Shown here in pieces: positions 25,418 through 33,667 of a DNA stretch of 47,327 bases (within the stretch, counting starts at the first letter, position 1; each line of letters starts with the position of its first letter). The DNA lies in NCBI GenBank assembly GCA_029167225.1, contig JARFNK010000034.1:1-47327 (forward strand), in the 5' to 3' direction. The stretch is from Sphingobium arseniciresistens (GTDB lineage Bacteria; Pseudomonadota; Alphaproteobacteria; Sphingomonadales; Sphingomonadaceae). The notes beneath the pieces are model-generated. The model was not told the origin of the DNA, made no database searches, and saw only the letters and a program-made list of their open reading frames with translations. The position numbers and the translations under genes were made by a program.

Positions 25418-26488
25418 ATGACCGAAAAGCCCGAACTGGACGATATAGCAGAACCGGAACCTACGCAGCGGTCCTCGCCGATCAGCCGCCGTAACCTATT
25501 GATCGGGGGCGTGGCGGCGGCAGGGCTGGCCGGGGCTGGCGGCTACGCGGCGCTGCGACCAAGAGAGCTGCTGCGCAATGCAAAGGGCCAACGCAAGCTG
25601 ACGCTGGCCTGGAACGCCAACGCCATATGTCTGGCGCCCGCCTTGCTGGCCAAGGAATATGGCATTTACGACCGGTTTGGTCTGGACGTCGAGTTGCTGA
25701 ATTTCTCTGGTTCGACCGACCAGTTGCTGGAAGCGATCTCCACTGGCAAGGCTGACGCTGGCGTGGGCATGATCCTGCGCTGGATCAAGCCGCTGGAACA
25801 GGGCTTCGACGTCAAGCTGATCGCGGGCACCCATGGCGGGTGCATCCGCGTGCTGGGATCGCGGCGGCAGGGCATCACCGATGATATTGCGAGCCTCAAG
25901 GGCAAGGCGATCGGCCTGTCGGACATTTCGGGCGCCGGACGTAATGCGCTGGCCGTGCTGCTGAAGCATAATGGCCTCGATCCCAATCGCGACGTCGAAT
26001 GGAAGGCTTTTCCCGCGCCGCTTCTGGCGCAGGCTGTCAAGAAGGGCGAAATCCACGCCTTCGTCGATTCCGATCCCATCGCCTATGTCCTTCAGAAGGA
26101 ATCGGGCGGCGATCTGGTGGAAGTCCTGTCCAACCTGTCCAAACCCTGGGACGACCGCGTGTGCTGTGTGCTGGGGGCCAGCGGTTCGCTGATCCGGGAC
26201 GATCGGGAGTCGGCTGTCGCCCTGTCCAAATCGCTGGTGGCGGCAGCCTCGCTCTGTTCGGTCCAGCCGGAGTCCGTGGCGAAAGTCTTCGCGCCCTATG
26301 CCAAGGCCAGCGTCGAGGACCTGGTCGCAGTGTTGCACACTCAGACCCATAATCATCATCCGGTCGGCCGCGACCTGCATCGCGAAGTCGCGCTTTATGC
26401 AGGCGAACTGCGCGATGTGGGCGTGATGAAACCCAATATTGTGCCTGACGTCTTCGCGTCGCAGGTCGTCGACACGCTGGATGCCTGA
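25418..26488 (+). CDS. SsuA/NMT1-like ABC transporter substrate-binding protein
   Basis: A 356-residue periplasmic binding protein with a twin-arginine-like leader (ISRRNLLIGGVAAAGLAG, about residues 22-39). The mature part has the nitrate/sulfonate/taurine binding fold: LAWNANAICLAPALLAKEYG, GLDVELLNFSGSTDQLLEAI and KADAGVGMILRWIKPLEQG. It should deliver a small organic ligand, most likely a sulfonate or sulfate ester, to the permease 9 bases downstream. His-rich TQTHNHHPVG near residue 308 is unusual and may affect ligand or metal binding. The ribosome-binding site before 25418 is weak. Confidence 0.87.
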   Translation: MTEKPELDDIAEPEPTQRSSPISRRNLLIGGVAAAGLAGAGGYAALRPRELLRNAKGQRKLTLAWNANAICLAPALLAKEYGIYDRFGLDVELLNFSGSTDQLLEAISTGKADAGVGMILRWIKPLEQGFDVKLIAGTHGGCIRVLGSRRQGITDDIASLKGKAIGLSDISGAGRNALAVLLKHNGLDPNRDVEWKAFPAPLLAQAVKKGEIHAFVDSDPIAYVLQKESGGDLVEVLSNLSKPWDDRVCCVLGASGSLIRDDRESAVALSKSLVAAASLCSVQPESVAKVFAPYAKASVEDLVAVLHTQTHNHHPVGRDLHREVALYAGELRDVGVMKPNIVPDVFASQVVDTLDA

Positions 26489-26497
26489 GGAGGTGAT

Positions 26498-27508
26498 ATG
26501 AACAGCATAGCGCAAACAGATCGCTTCGCGTCGTTGAGTGCGGCCTCGGGAGACAGGCCAGGATCGGCGCTGCCGATACCATGGAGAGGCGGGCTGGCGG
26601 CAGCCGCGACGTGGGCGCTCACGGCGGCGCTGACTTGGGCATGGCCGGATCTGACGCCATGGGCGCGCACGGGGTTGCTGGCCTGGTTAGAGATCGGCGT
26701 TGCGCTGTTGCTGGCAGGCACGGCGCTGCTGGGCGGAACCAGGCTTGCCGTGATCCATCCTTATGATCGCTGGTTCGGCGCACTGGCTGCGATCCTGTCG
26801 CTATGGCAGGTGTTGACGGCCAAGACGGGCCTGCTCCCATTGCCTTTCTTCCCGCCGCCGCAGTCGATATTGGAAGTCTACACCGACGACGCGGCGCGCC
26901 TGTTCGAAAGCGTCTGGCGATCACTCGTCCTGTTGATCCCCGGTTATGCGATCGGCGGTGGGCTTGGGTTTCTGGCGGGCGCATCCATCGGCTGGTCAAA
27001 GGCGGCCAATTATTGGGGCCATCCGGTGCTACGCTTCGTCGGGCCGCTCCCCGCCACGGCGTGGCTGCCCATCGCCTTTTTCTTCTTCCCCGGTTCGCAC
27101 AGTGCAAGCACCTTCCTGGTCGGACTGGCGACATTCTTTCCCGTAGCCGTGCTGACGGCGTCGGGCGTGAAGGGCGTCAATTCCGCCTATTATGACATCG
27201 CGCGCACCCTGGGCGGGTCGGAACGGTTTTTGATCCTGAAGGTTGCCCTGCCTGCAGCCTTGCCCAATGTGTTTGTCGGCCTATTCATGGGCCTTGGCTC
27301 TTCCTTCGCCGTCCTGATCATCGCCGAGATGATGGGGGTGAAGGCGGGCCTCGGCTGGTATCTGCAATGGGCGCAGGGGTGGGCTGCTTATGCCAATCTC
27401 TACGGCGCGCTGATCGTGATGGCGCTGCTCTTTTCGGGCCTTATTAGCCTGCTCTTCCATGTTCGTGACCGGGTGCTGGCCTGGCAGAAAGGCATCGTGC
27501 GATGGTAA
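26498..27508 (+). CDS. SsuC/TauC-like ABC transporter permease
   Basis: A 336-residue inner-membrane permease. After a longer than usual N-terminus with two hydrophobic segments (about 28-75), it shows the family core: LPLPFFPPPQSILEVY, then GWSKAANYWGHPVLRFVGPLPATAWLPIAFFFF (in pieces) and DIARTLGGSERFLILKVALPAALPNVFVG, the ATPase-contact loop. GAGGAGGTGAT precedes the start. It overlaps the ATPase gene by seven bases. The extra N-terminal membrane segments are somewhat unlike E. coli SsuC, which is about 260 residues. Role: uptake of a sulfonate-like compound, by family and context. Confidence 0.88.
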   Translation: MNSIAQTDRFASLSAASGDRPGSALPIPWRGGLAAAATWALTAALTWAWPDLTPWARTGLLAWLEIGVALLLAGTALLGGTRLAVIHPYDRWFGALAAILSLWQVLTAKTGLLPLPFFPPPQSILEVYTDDAARLFESVWRSLVLLIPGYAIGGGLGFLAGASIGWSKAANYWGHPVLRFVGPLPATAWLPIAFFFFPGSHSASTFLVGLATFFPVAVLTASGVKGVNSAYYDIARTLGGSERFLILKVALPAALPNVFVGLFMGLGSSFAVLIIAEMMGVKAGLGWYLQWAQGWAAYANLYGALIVMALLFSGLISLLFHVRDRVLAWQKGIVRW

Positions 27509-28287
27509 CGACATTGGACGCTCCGGGTGACCAAGGCCTGTCAATCCAGACCCGCAGTGTAGGCCACTGGTTCGAGACCAAGGACGGTCGATTGGATGTG
27601 CTGGACGATGTGACGCTTGACGTCGCGCCCGGCGAGTTCGTCGCATTGCTCGGCCCCAGCGGTTGCGGCAAATCGACTCTGTTGCGGCTGATCGCCGGCC
27701 TGGAGCTACCGTGCACGGGGAAGGTCGGCGCGGACAAGGTGCGGATCGTCGGCCCCGACCCGTCGCGCCTGCTCGTCTTTCAGGATCCCACCCTCTATCC
27801 GTGGCGCACCGTGCGGCAGAATGTCGCGCTGGGGTTGGAAGCGACCGGGCAGGCCAAGGGTTCGGAGAAGCGGATCGACCGGGTGCTCGATCTGGTCGGC
27901 CTGGGCGATTTCGCAGGTGCCCTTCCGAACGAACTGTCGGGCGGCATGGCCCAGCGTGCGGCCCTGGCCCGGGTATTGGTCAACAATCCTCGGCTGCTGT
28001 TGCTCGATGAGCCGTTGGGCAAGCTCGACTCGCTAACCAGAATGACGTTGCAGGCGGAATTGGTGCGCCTGTGGCAGGATTCCCGTTTCACGGCGTTGCT
28101 TGTGACCCATGATGTCGAAGAGGCGCTTCTGCTCGCGCAGCGCATCATCATCTTCAGCCCGCGTCCTGCGCACGTCGTCCGCGAAATTCATGTCGATGCT
28201 GCCTATCCTCGACATCGAGATGCACCGGAACTGCAGGCGCTTCGCCGGGAAATTCTGGTCTCGCTCGGCCACGACCATGAGCTTTGA
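27502..28287 (+). CDS. SsuB/TauB-like ABC transporter ATP-binding protein
   Basis: A 261-residue ATPase: Walker A GPSGCGKSTLLRLI, Q-loop FQDPTLYPWRTVRQN (the PWRTV after the Q-loop is typical of nitrate/sulfonate transporters), signature LSGGMAQRAALARVL, Walker B LLLLDEPLGKLD and switch LVTHDVEEAL. The C-terminal part ends in the usual ILVSLG helix. It overlaps the permease gene and completes an SBP-permease-ATPase operon. No monooxygenase follows on this strand; the LLM gene of the region is on the opposite strand 3 kb away. Confidence 0.92.
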   Translation: MVTTLDAPGDQGLSIQTRSVGHWFETKDGRLDVLDDVTLDVAPGEFVALLGPSGCGKSTLLRLIAGLELPCTGKVGADKVRIVGPDPSRLLVFQDPTLYPWRTVRQNVALGLEATGQAKGSEKRIDRVLDLVGLGDFAGALPNELSGGMAQRAALARVLVNNPRLLLLDEPLGKLDSLTRMTLQAELVRLWQDSRFTALLVTHDVEEALLLAQRIIIFSPRPAHVVREIHVDAAYPRHRDAPELQALRREILVSLGHDHEL

Positions 28288-28451
28288 ATAACAATCAGCG
28301 CTATCGCAGAAATCTTTGCCATGAGAACAACATGTGGGTTCGAATGGGCGTTTGATGAGTGATTTTATCTAAGGCGAGTTGCAACGACAGAATCCCAGAA
28401 GCGGTCGATCTGTACTTGGGTCGAAAAATCTGAAGCTGAATGACCGACTAG

Positions 28452-28627
28452 GGCCGATTGTGTTGAAAAACTCTTCGGCAGTCGATGACATTGCTCGGAG
28501 CTGAAACATCGCTGCCGTAAAAGGCTTCTCCTGCGGTTTTATAACTCGTCCGACATCCTATGCGAACTCATATTACCCAGCTTGGCTGTCGATCGACCAC
28601 TTGCAGGGTTTTTCAACACAATCGGCC
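28452..28627. mobile_element. MITE-like element with perfect 20-base inverted ends
   Basis: GGCCGATTGTGTTGAAAAAC at 28452-28471 is the exact reverse complement of 28608-28627, enclosing 136 bases with no gene. The ends resemble the TGTTGAAAAAC-type termini of some insertion sequences. Length and structure fit a non-autonomous miniature element or the collapsed ends of an IS. No flanking target duplication was evident, and no other copy was seen in the window. Confidence 0.65.
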
Positions 28628-29123
28628 AGGTGCAGACCTTCCGCTTTCCCGGAAGGTTGCGACCCAGACCCGGTCGTTCCGACGTGCCACCCCAAATGTT
28701 TGCTCCTGGCAGGAACTGCCGATGCCACGGTTCCAACCAGACCGTCAGGAAGGCTCCCTAATTTGGGTCGATCGGCGGTAAAGAGATCAGCTCCAAGAGC
28801 TGCCATTCGCTTCAAAGTCATAAGTTTCTTTGTAGGGACGGAGAAGTGATGGATGCGCTGCGAGCAATGTTTGAATTACGGCTTTGGGCGCTGCATCAGC
28901 ATCTAAAGCGGCCTGCGCGGGCCATTTCTCTAGCGCCGCATTATCTTCGGCCGGGAGCATCAGGCTAAAGCTGCGATGCCATGGGCGAGCACCATCTGCG
29001 CCATATTGAAGCTTTGAAGAGACAGATTCATGAGCATGGCTCACCATTTTTAGAAGATGCGGCATCAATCAGGCGCCGTAGCGCCTGAGGCATGACGATC
29101 CCCAATAAGACCGGAAAACTCTC
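28628..29123. other. Intergenic stretch with one weak ORF
   Basis: About 500 bases between the MITE-like element and the ferredoxin stop. A 93-residue minus-strand frame (28787-29068) has some protein-like content (LPAEDNAALEKWPAQAALDA) but matches nothing I know. It may be a remnant. Nothing else is supported. Confidence 0.35.
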
Positions 29124-29516
29124 TCAATCGGCGGTGTCCGCGCCACCTGCAGTCAGGGCGTGATAGTGCCGCGCGGCGGTTTCCCCGCCTTCCTGCAACA
29201 GGGGACCGAGCAGCCGGTATCGATCCAGATGTCCTGCTTCGTCGGGCCGGTCCCAGCCATGGTCGCGGCGGACACGGCCCAGGTGCCCCGACGCGCGGAT
29301 CGCTTGGGGATCGACTCTTTCGGCGACGTGCGAGTCCGGCCCGACATAAATGGCGTCGGCCTCGCAATAAAGTTCGCACATGTAACAAGTCTGACACTGG
29401 TCCACTCGGGCGATCACCGGCGCGCCGCCTAAGTCCAAGTCCAACACATGGGTCGGACAGATGGCGACGCAGCGATTGCAGCCGTCGCACAGATCTTCGA
29501 AAATATGCGCGATCAT
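29124..29516 (-). CDS. AprB-like 4Fe-4S dicluster ferredoxin
   Basis: A 130-residue protein with two cluster motifs at its N-terminus: CDGCNRCVAICP (about residues 11-22) and CQTCYMCELYCEADAIYVG (about 41-59). The remaining 70 residues are a charged tail without Cys. The start is the ATG at 29516, which overlaps the flavoprotein stop as ATGA; a longer frame to 29816 lies inside the flavoprotein gene. It should pass electrons to or from the flavoprotein, like AprB with AprA in adenylylsulfate reductases, though AprB's second-cluster spacing and tail may differ. It is the last gene of the LLM-flavoprotein-ferredoxin operon. Confidence 0.85.
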   Translation of the reverse strand: MIAHIFEDLCDGCNRCVAICPTHVLDLDLGGAPVIARVDQCQTCYMCELYCEADAIYVGPDSHVAERVDPQAIRASGHLGRVRRDHGWDRPDEAGHLDRYRLLGPLLQEGGETAARHYHALTAGGADTAD

Positions 29517-31093
29517 TCTGCCGCCTCCGCATAGATCTGGCCTTCCGGCCGAGTCCAGACCCGGTCCAACCCGCCGGTCAGCAGCCGCACTCCGCCCGCC
29601 GGATCGAGCGCGGGCGCATCGATCCGGACATGGATGCCGCGGCTCTCGTTTCGGGCGAGCGCCGCTGCAGTACACCAACGCGCGGTCGCCGTCATGGCGG
29701 CCGTTTCGCGTAGCGCGACCAGCGCCAACCCCTGCGCGCGACCATGATTGCCGATCGTGCGCCAGTGCGTGTCTAGCTGTGCGAGGGTGTCGCTGAGCTG
29801 GGGACGGCTGCGCCACAGTGAATGTTGATAGCCGTTCATATGATGATCAACATCCTTTTCGATCGCCTTGCGGTCGATGCTTTGCTCACTGGACGTGGGC
29901 GCGATCCCCGCCGATCCCACGCCCCGCGCCGCGCCCGCCGCTCTATTCCGCAAGGTCATCCCCCGCCGCGCCGCCGCCGCGCCGGCAATCTGGCCGGATG
30001 TCAGCGCCCAGGCGCTGTTGACCGCGCCCCCGCCGCTGATCGCTCCCGTCGCCAGTTCGCGCGTGGCTGCGTCGCCGGCAGCGTAGAGGCCCGCGACATT
30101 GGTTCCGCAATCGTCATCCACGATGCGCAGCCCACCATTGCCTCGGATCGTGCCTTCGCTGAACAACTTGATCGGCCAGCGCTCCTTGAACAGGTCAACG
30201 CCCTTGCGTACGAAGGGCGGCGGAGTGAAGGGCTGGATGTCCTTCAGGATCGGCGGCAGCGCAGCGGGTGCGTCGATCAGGTCGGCATAGACCGGTCCTT
30301 TCAGTAGCGCCGCACCCAGCGCCTGATAATGGGCATGGCCGCGCGGCGGCACGACGATCTCGGACCCCGCCGCATCATAATAACGGGCTGCGCCGTAGGG
30401 CAAAGTCCGTGTTGAAGCCCAGGCGGGCGATACCGTATATTGGATGGAGAACTCCATGCCGGAAAGCTCCGCGCCCGCCTCCGCCGCCATTAGATAGCCG
30501 TCGCCCGTATTGCCGTGGCTGCCAATCAGTCCGGATCTAAACGCACAGCCGCCGGTCGCCATGACCACAGCGCCAGCCTGTATCTCCCAGTCCGCGCCAA
30601 CCAGTCGGGCATGGCCCCTTGCCCCAGCGACCGCGCCGGATTCGTTGGTCAGCAGCTGGATTGCAGGATGATGGTCAAGGATGCGCGCGCCCGCCGCGGT
30701 CGCATAGGCGCGCAGCGCGCGCATATATTCCGACCCGCGCACGCCGCTATAGTAAATGCCGCCGTTGCCATCCGATCCGAAGCGGTAATAGGGTGCAAGG
30801 TCGGGCAGGGTTTGCCAAGTGGTGTCGATTACACGCTCCATCCACGCCGGATCGCCCAGACCAAGGCCCGCAGCGTGCCGTTGCTCGATCGCCTCGCGCC
30901 GCCGCGCCGGATCGGGCGGTATCCACCAGTGATTGGGCCCACCGGTCGCGGTCACGCCACTGGTGCCGACATATCCCTTGTCGACAAGGATGACGGCCGC
31001 GCCCGCCTTCGCAGCGGCGATCGCCGCCCAGGCGGCCGCCATCCCTCCGCCGATGACCAGCACATCGCAACGTTCAGTCAGAATATCGCTCAC
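29513..31093 (-). CDS. FAD-dependent oxidoreductase, fumarate reductase / AprA-like flavoprotein
   Basis: A 526-residue flavoprotein of the fumarate reductase/succinate dehydrogenase superfamily. The FAD-binding N-terminus is DVLVIGGGMAAAWAAIAAAKAG with an acidic residue in VDKGYVG, then SGVTATGGPNHWW. MATGGCAFRSG lies in the middle. The C-terminal FAD segment is GTNVAGLYAAGDAATRELA, followed by GGGAVNSAW. There is no signal peptide, so it is cytoplasmic. It overlaps the LLM gene (ATGA) upstream and the ferredoxin (ATGA) downstream, so all three are made together. The flavoprotein-dicluster ferredoxin pair mirrors AprA-AprB, but with no sat gene and in a monooxygenase operon; its substrate is unknown and sulfur oxyanion or sulfonate chemistry is inferred. 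Confidence 0.85.
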   Translation of the reverse strand: MSDILTERCDVLVIGGGMAAAWAAIAAAKAGAAVILVDKGYVGTSGVTATGGPNHWWIPPDPARRREAIEQRHAAGLGLGDPAWMERVIDTTWQTLPDLAPYYRFGSDGNGGIYYSGVRGSEYMRALRAYATAAGARILDHHPAIQLLTNESGAVAGARGHARLVGADWEIQAGAVVMATGGCAFRSGLIGSHGNTGDGYLMAAEAGAELSGMEFSIQYTVSPAWASTRTLPYGAARYYDAAGSEIVVPPRGHAHYQALGAALLKGPVYADLIDAPAALPPILKDIQPFTPPPFVRKGVDLFKERWPIKLFSEGTIRGNGGLRIVDDDCGTNVAGLYAAGDAATRELATGAISGGGAVNSAWALTSGQIAGAAAARRGMTLRNRAAGAARGVGSAGIAPTSSEQSIDRKAIEKDVDHHMNGYQHSLWRSRPQLSDTLAQLDTHWRTIGNHGRAQGLALVALRETAAMTATARWCTAAALARNESRGIHVRIDAPALDPAGGVRLLTGGLDRVWTRPEGQIYAEAAE

Positions 31094-32433
31094 TCCGCGG
31101 CGAGGGCAACCGTTGCCCGCGCGTGCCGATGCTCGGGGACAGGCAGGCCCAGATGCCCGCGCAGCGTGTCATGGGCATAGTCGGCGCGGAACAGGCCGCG
31201 CGCCTGGAGGATCGGTACCACGTTCTCACGGAAAAGGGCGAAGTCGCCCGGCCGCGTCACGCGCAGGATGAAGCCGTCCGCCGCGCGCCCGGTGAACCAG
31301 CGCTCGATCTCGTTGGCAATCGTCTCAGGCGATCCCACGAAATCGGACCGCCACTGGCCGAAGCGATAGGCCGCCTGTCGCAGCGTCAGCTTTTTGTCCC
31401 TCGCCACGCGGATGACACGTTCAGCCCCTCCTTTGTAGCTGTTGAGCGTCACACCCGACAGGTCAGGGAATGGGGCATCCAGATCATATTTCGAGAAGTC
31501 ATGATAGTTGAAAAGCCGCCCGACCTGGGTCAGCAGCTTCTCGATGCTGAGCTTGCCTTGCTGCGCCGCTGCGATAGCCTGCGCTTCCTCGTCGGTCTTC
31601 GCAATGGTGGGGACGAGGCCCGGCATCACCTTGATGAGGTCGGGGTTGCGCCCCAGCGCCGCCGCCCGCGCCTTGAGGTCGGCATAATAAGAGCGCCCGC
31701 TTTCGAAATCCTGCGAGGCGGCGAAGGTGCCCTCGGCAATCGCCGCGCCAAGCGCCCGCCCCTCGCCGCTTTCGCCGGCCTGGAAGATCACCGGCTGGCC
31801 CTGCCGCGACCGGCTGAGCGCCAGCGGCCCGGCGACCGAGAAATGCGTGCCCTGGTGATCGAGGCGATGCTGCTTACTCTTGTCGAGGAACACGCCCGCC
31901 ACGCTGTCGCGCGGGAAGGCGTCGTCCTCATAACTGTCCCACAGGCCCTTGACCACTTCGACGAACTCGCGCGCGCGCGCATAGCGCACGCCATGCTCGA
32001 AATGGGCGTCGCGCCCGTAATTCTGCGCCGCGCCTTCGAGGCCGGTGGTGACGACATTCCAACCCGCCCGGCCCCGGCTGATATGGTCGAGCGACCCGAA
32101 CTGCCGCGCGACATTATAGGGCTCCCAATAAGAAGTGGTGAGCGTGCCGACGAGGCCGATGCGCGACGTGCTCGCCGCCACCGCCGACAACAGGGTCAGC
32201 GGCTCCAGCCGATTGAGGAAATGCGGCGCGGTATCGGGCGTGATGTAGGGGGAATCGACGATGAAGACGAAATCGAACTTCGCAGCCTCGGCGAGGCGGG
32301 CATTCTCGATGTACCAGCCAATGTCGATGCTGGCGTCGCCGGGCAGGTCCGGGTCAAGCCAGCTATGATGGTCGGCGCCGACGCCTTCCAATATCGCGCC
32401 CAGATGCAATTGCCGTTCGGCCCAGTGGCCCAT
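31090..32433 (-). CDS. LLM class flavin-dependent monooxygenase, NtaA/SnaA/DszA branch (second copy)
   Basis: A 447-residue FMNH2-dependent monooxygenase. It shares with the enzyme at 7083-8411 the layout KFDFVFIVDSPYI, LVGTLTTSYWEPYNVARQFGSLDHISRGRAGWNVVTT (in pieces) and QPVIFQAGESGEGRALG, so the two are distant paralogs. GCAGGAGGATCGAGC before the ATG is a strong ribosome-binding site. It heads the operon with the AprA-like flavoprotein and ferredoxin. In sulfur-acquisition clusters, this branch oxygenates C-S or C-N bonds (DszA on sulfones). No NAD(P)H:FMN reductase is nearby; the downstream redox pair could in principle supply reduced flavin, which would be new. Confidence 0.9.
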   Translation of the reverse strand: MGHWAERQLHLGAILEGVGADHHSWLDPDLPGDASIDIGWYIENARLAEAAKFDFVFIVDSPYITPDTAPHFLNRLEPLTLLSAVAASTSRIGLVGTLTTSYWEPYNVARQFGSLDHISRGRAGWNVVTTGLEGAAQNYGRDAHFEHGVRYARAREFVEVVKGLWDSYEDDAFPRDSVAGVFLDKSKQHRLDHQGTHFSVAGPLALSRSRQGQPVIFQAGESGEGRALGAAIAEGTFAASQDFESGRSYYADLKARAAALGRNPDLIKVMPGLVPTIAKTDEEAQAIAAAQQGKLSIEKLLTQVGRLFNYHDFSKYDLDAPFPDLSGVTLNSYKGGAERVIRVARDKKLTLRQAAYRFGQWRSDFVGSPETIANEIERWFTGRAADGFILRVTRPGDFALFRENVVPILQARGLFRADYAHDTLRGHLGLPVPEHRHARATVALAAE

Positions 32434-32745
32434 GCTCGATCCTCCTGCCAGAAGCAGCCGCGACGGTAGAGCGGAGGCGCACGAGGGACCAACGAGAGCT
32501 GCTCAACCACTGCTGATTTTGTTCAAAGGGAAGCGTGGGTTTCAGCCCCTCAAACTATTGAAACTTCTCGATCCTGCGCCGACGCCGCCAACAGGTCTGC
32601 GCGAAAATGGCGAAAAAGCGTGACGCGCGCGCCGTGATCATATGCGTCCGAGGATTACTCATGGGAGATGTCCGCCTGGCTGACTTACCCATTGATGCAT
32701 TGCTCCCGCCAAATCGGAGTCACCTCGTAGGAAAGGAGCCGTCCC
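32434..32745. promoter_or_regulatory. Divergent intergenic region
   Basis: About 310 bases between the LLM gene and the TauD-like pseudogene, which point away from each other, so both promoters should lie here. GGAAAGGAG precedes the TauD start. No palindrome or known regulator site was recognised. Confidence 0.4.
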
Positions 32746-33667
32746 ATGGCTACCGTCGCACCCGACAGCGTCACCGACATCCTTGACATCCGCCCGCTCC
32801 AGCCGACCATCGGCGCGGAGATCCACGGGCTTGATATCTCCCAGCCGATCAGCCAGCAGGTGCGCGATGCGATCCGCGACGCCGTGCTTCGCTACAACGT
32901 CGTCTTCTTCCGCGACCAGCAACTCGACAACGACAGCCACGCCGCCTTCGCCCGGGAATTCGGCGGCCCGCTCTACACCCATCCCAGCACGCGGCACGAT
33001 CCCAAGATCACGCCCATCCACAATATCGCGGCGGTCGACAACGCACGCTTCGACAAACAGTATTCGCGGGCGAAGATCAGGCCAGGCGAAGCCGTTCGCA
33101 CCGACACCAGCTGGCGGCTGGTGCCGACATGGGGCGCGGTGCTGCGCGCGGTCGATCTGCCGCCGGTCGGCAGCGACACCATCTGGGTGGATGCCAACCT
33201 CGCCTACAAAGGTCTGTCCGACGATCTCAAGGCGCGGCTTGAAGGGCTGCACGTCACGCATGATTTTCGCCCCTCGCTGCTGGCCGAAGGTCATGACTAT
33301 CCGATCGTCGCGCATCCCGTGATCCGCACACACCGGGAGACCGGAAAGAAGGTCCTCTGGGTCAACCTGACCCAGAACCCGCAGATACTGGGCGTCGAAC
33401 TTACCGAAAACCGTGCGCTGATCGACGAAATCCTGCTCCAGTACAAGCGCCCCGAATTTCAGGTGCGCTTGGGAGCCGGGCTCGGTCGCCTTCTGGGACA
33501 ATCGCGCCGCGTTCCATTATGCGGTGCGCAACTATGGCGACTATCCGCGCCTGCTGCACCGCGTGCTGATCGCCGACGAACCTCTGCGGGGCAACCCTGA
33601 GAGCGCCTCTGCCATGGCGCTCTCTTGCGGACGCCGACGATCGATCAGTATCGGAAGGCGGCCTTGA
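32746..33667 (+). pseudogene. TauD/TfdA-type 2-oxoglutarate dioxygenase with frameshift and lost metal ligand
   Basis: A Fe(II)/2-oxoglutarate dioxygenase of the AtsK/TauD kind, which releases sulfite or sulfate from organosulfur compounds. The N-terminus (IGAEIHGLDIS, then VVFFRDQQL) is normal. Two lesions are visible. The iron-binding HxD motif reads VRTDTSW, with Arg118 (CGC, 33097-33099) in place of His. At about 33468-33471 the frame shifts: VRLGAGLGRLL should read VRxxWEPGSVAFWDN, consistent with a five-base deletion. In the +1 frame the C-terminus resumes with AFHYAVRNYGDYPRLLHRVLIADEP, including the distal His and 2-oxoglutarate Arg, and would stop at 33667, overlapping the receptor gene's end. 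The intact frame would give a wrong 284-residue tail. The product should be inactive. Confidence 0.88.

Noticed and set aside
31123-32469. Plus-strand open frame of 448 codons
   Set aside because: It is exactly antisense to the second LLM monooxygenase gene. High GC leaves long open antisense frames; no motif is present.
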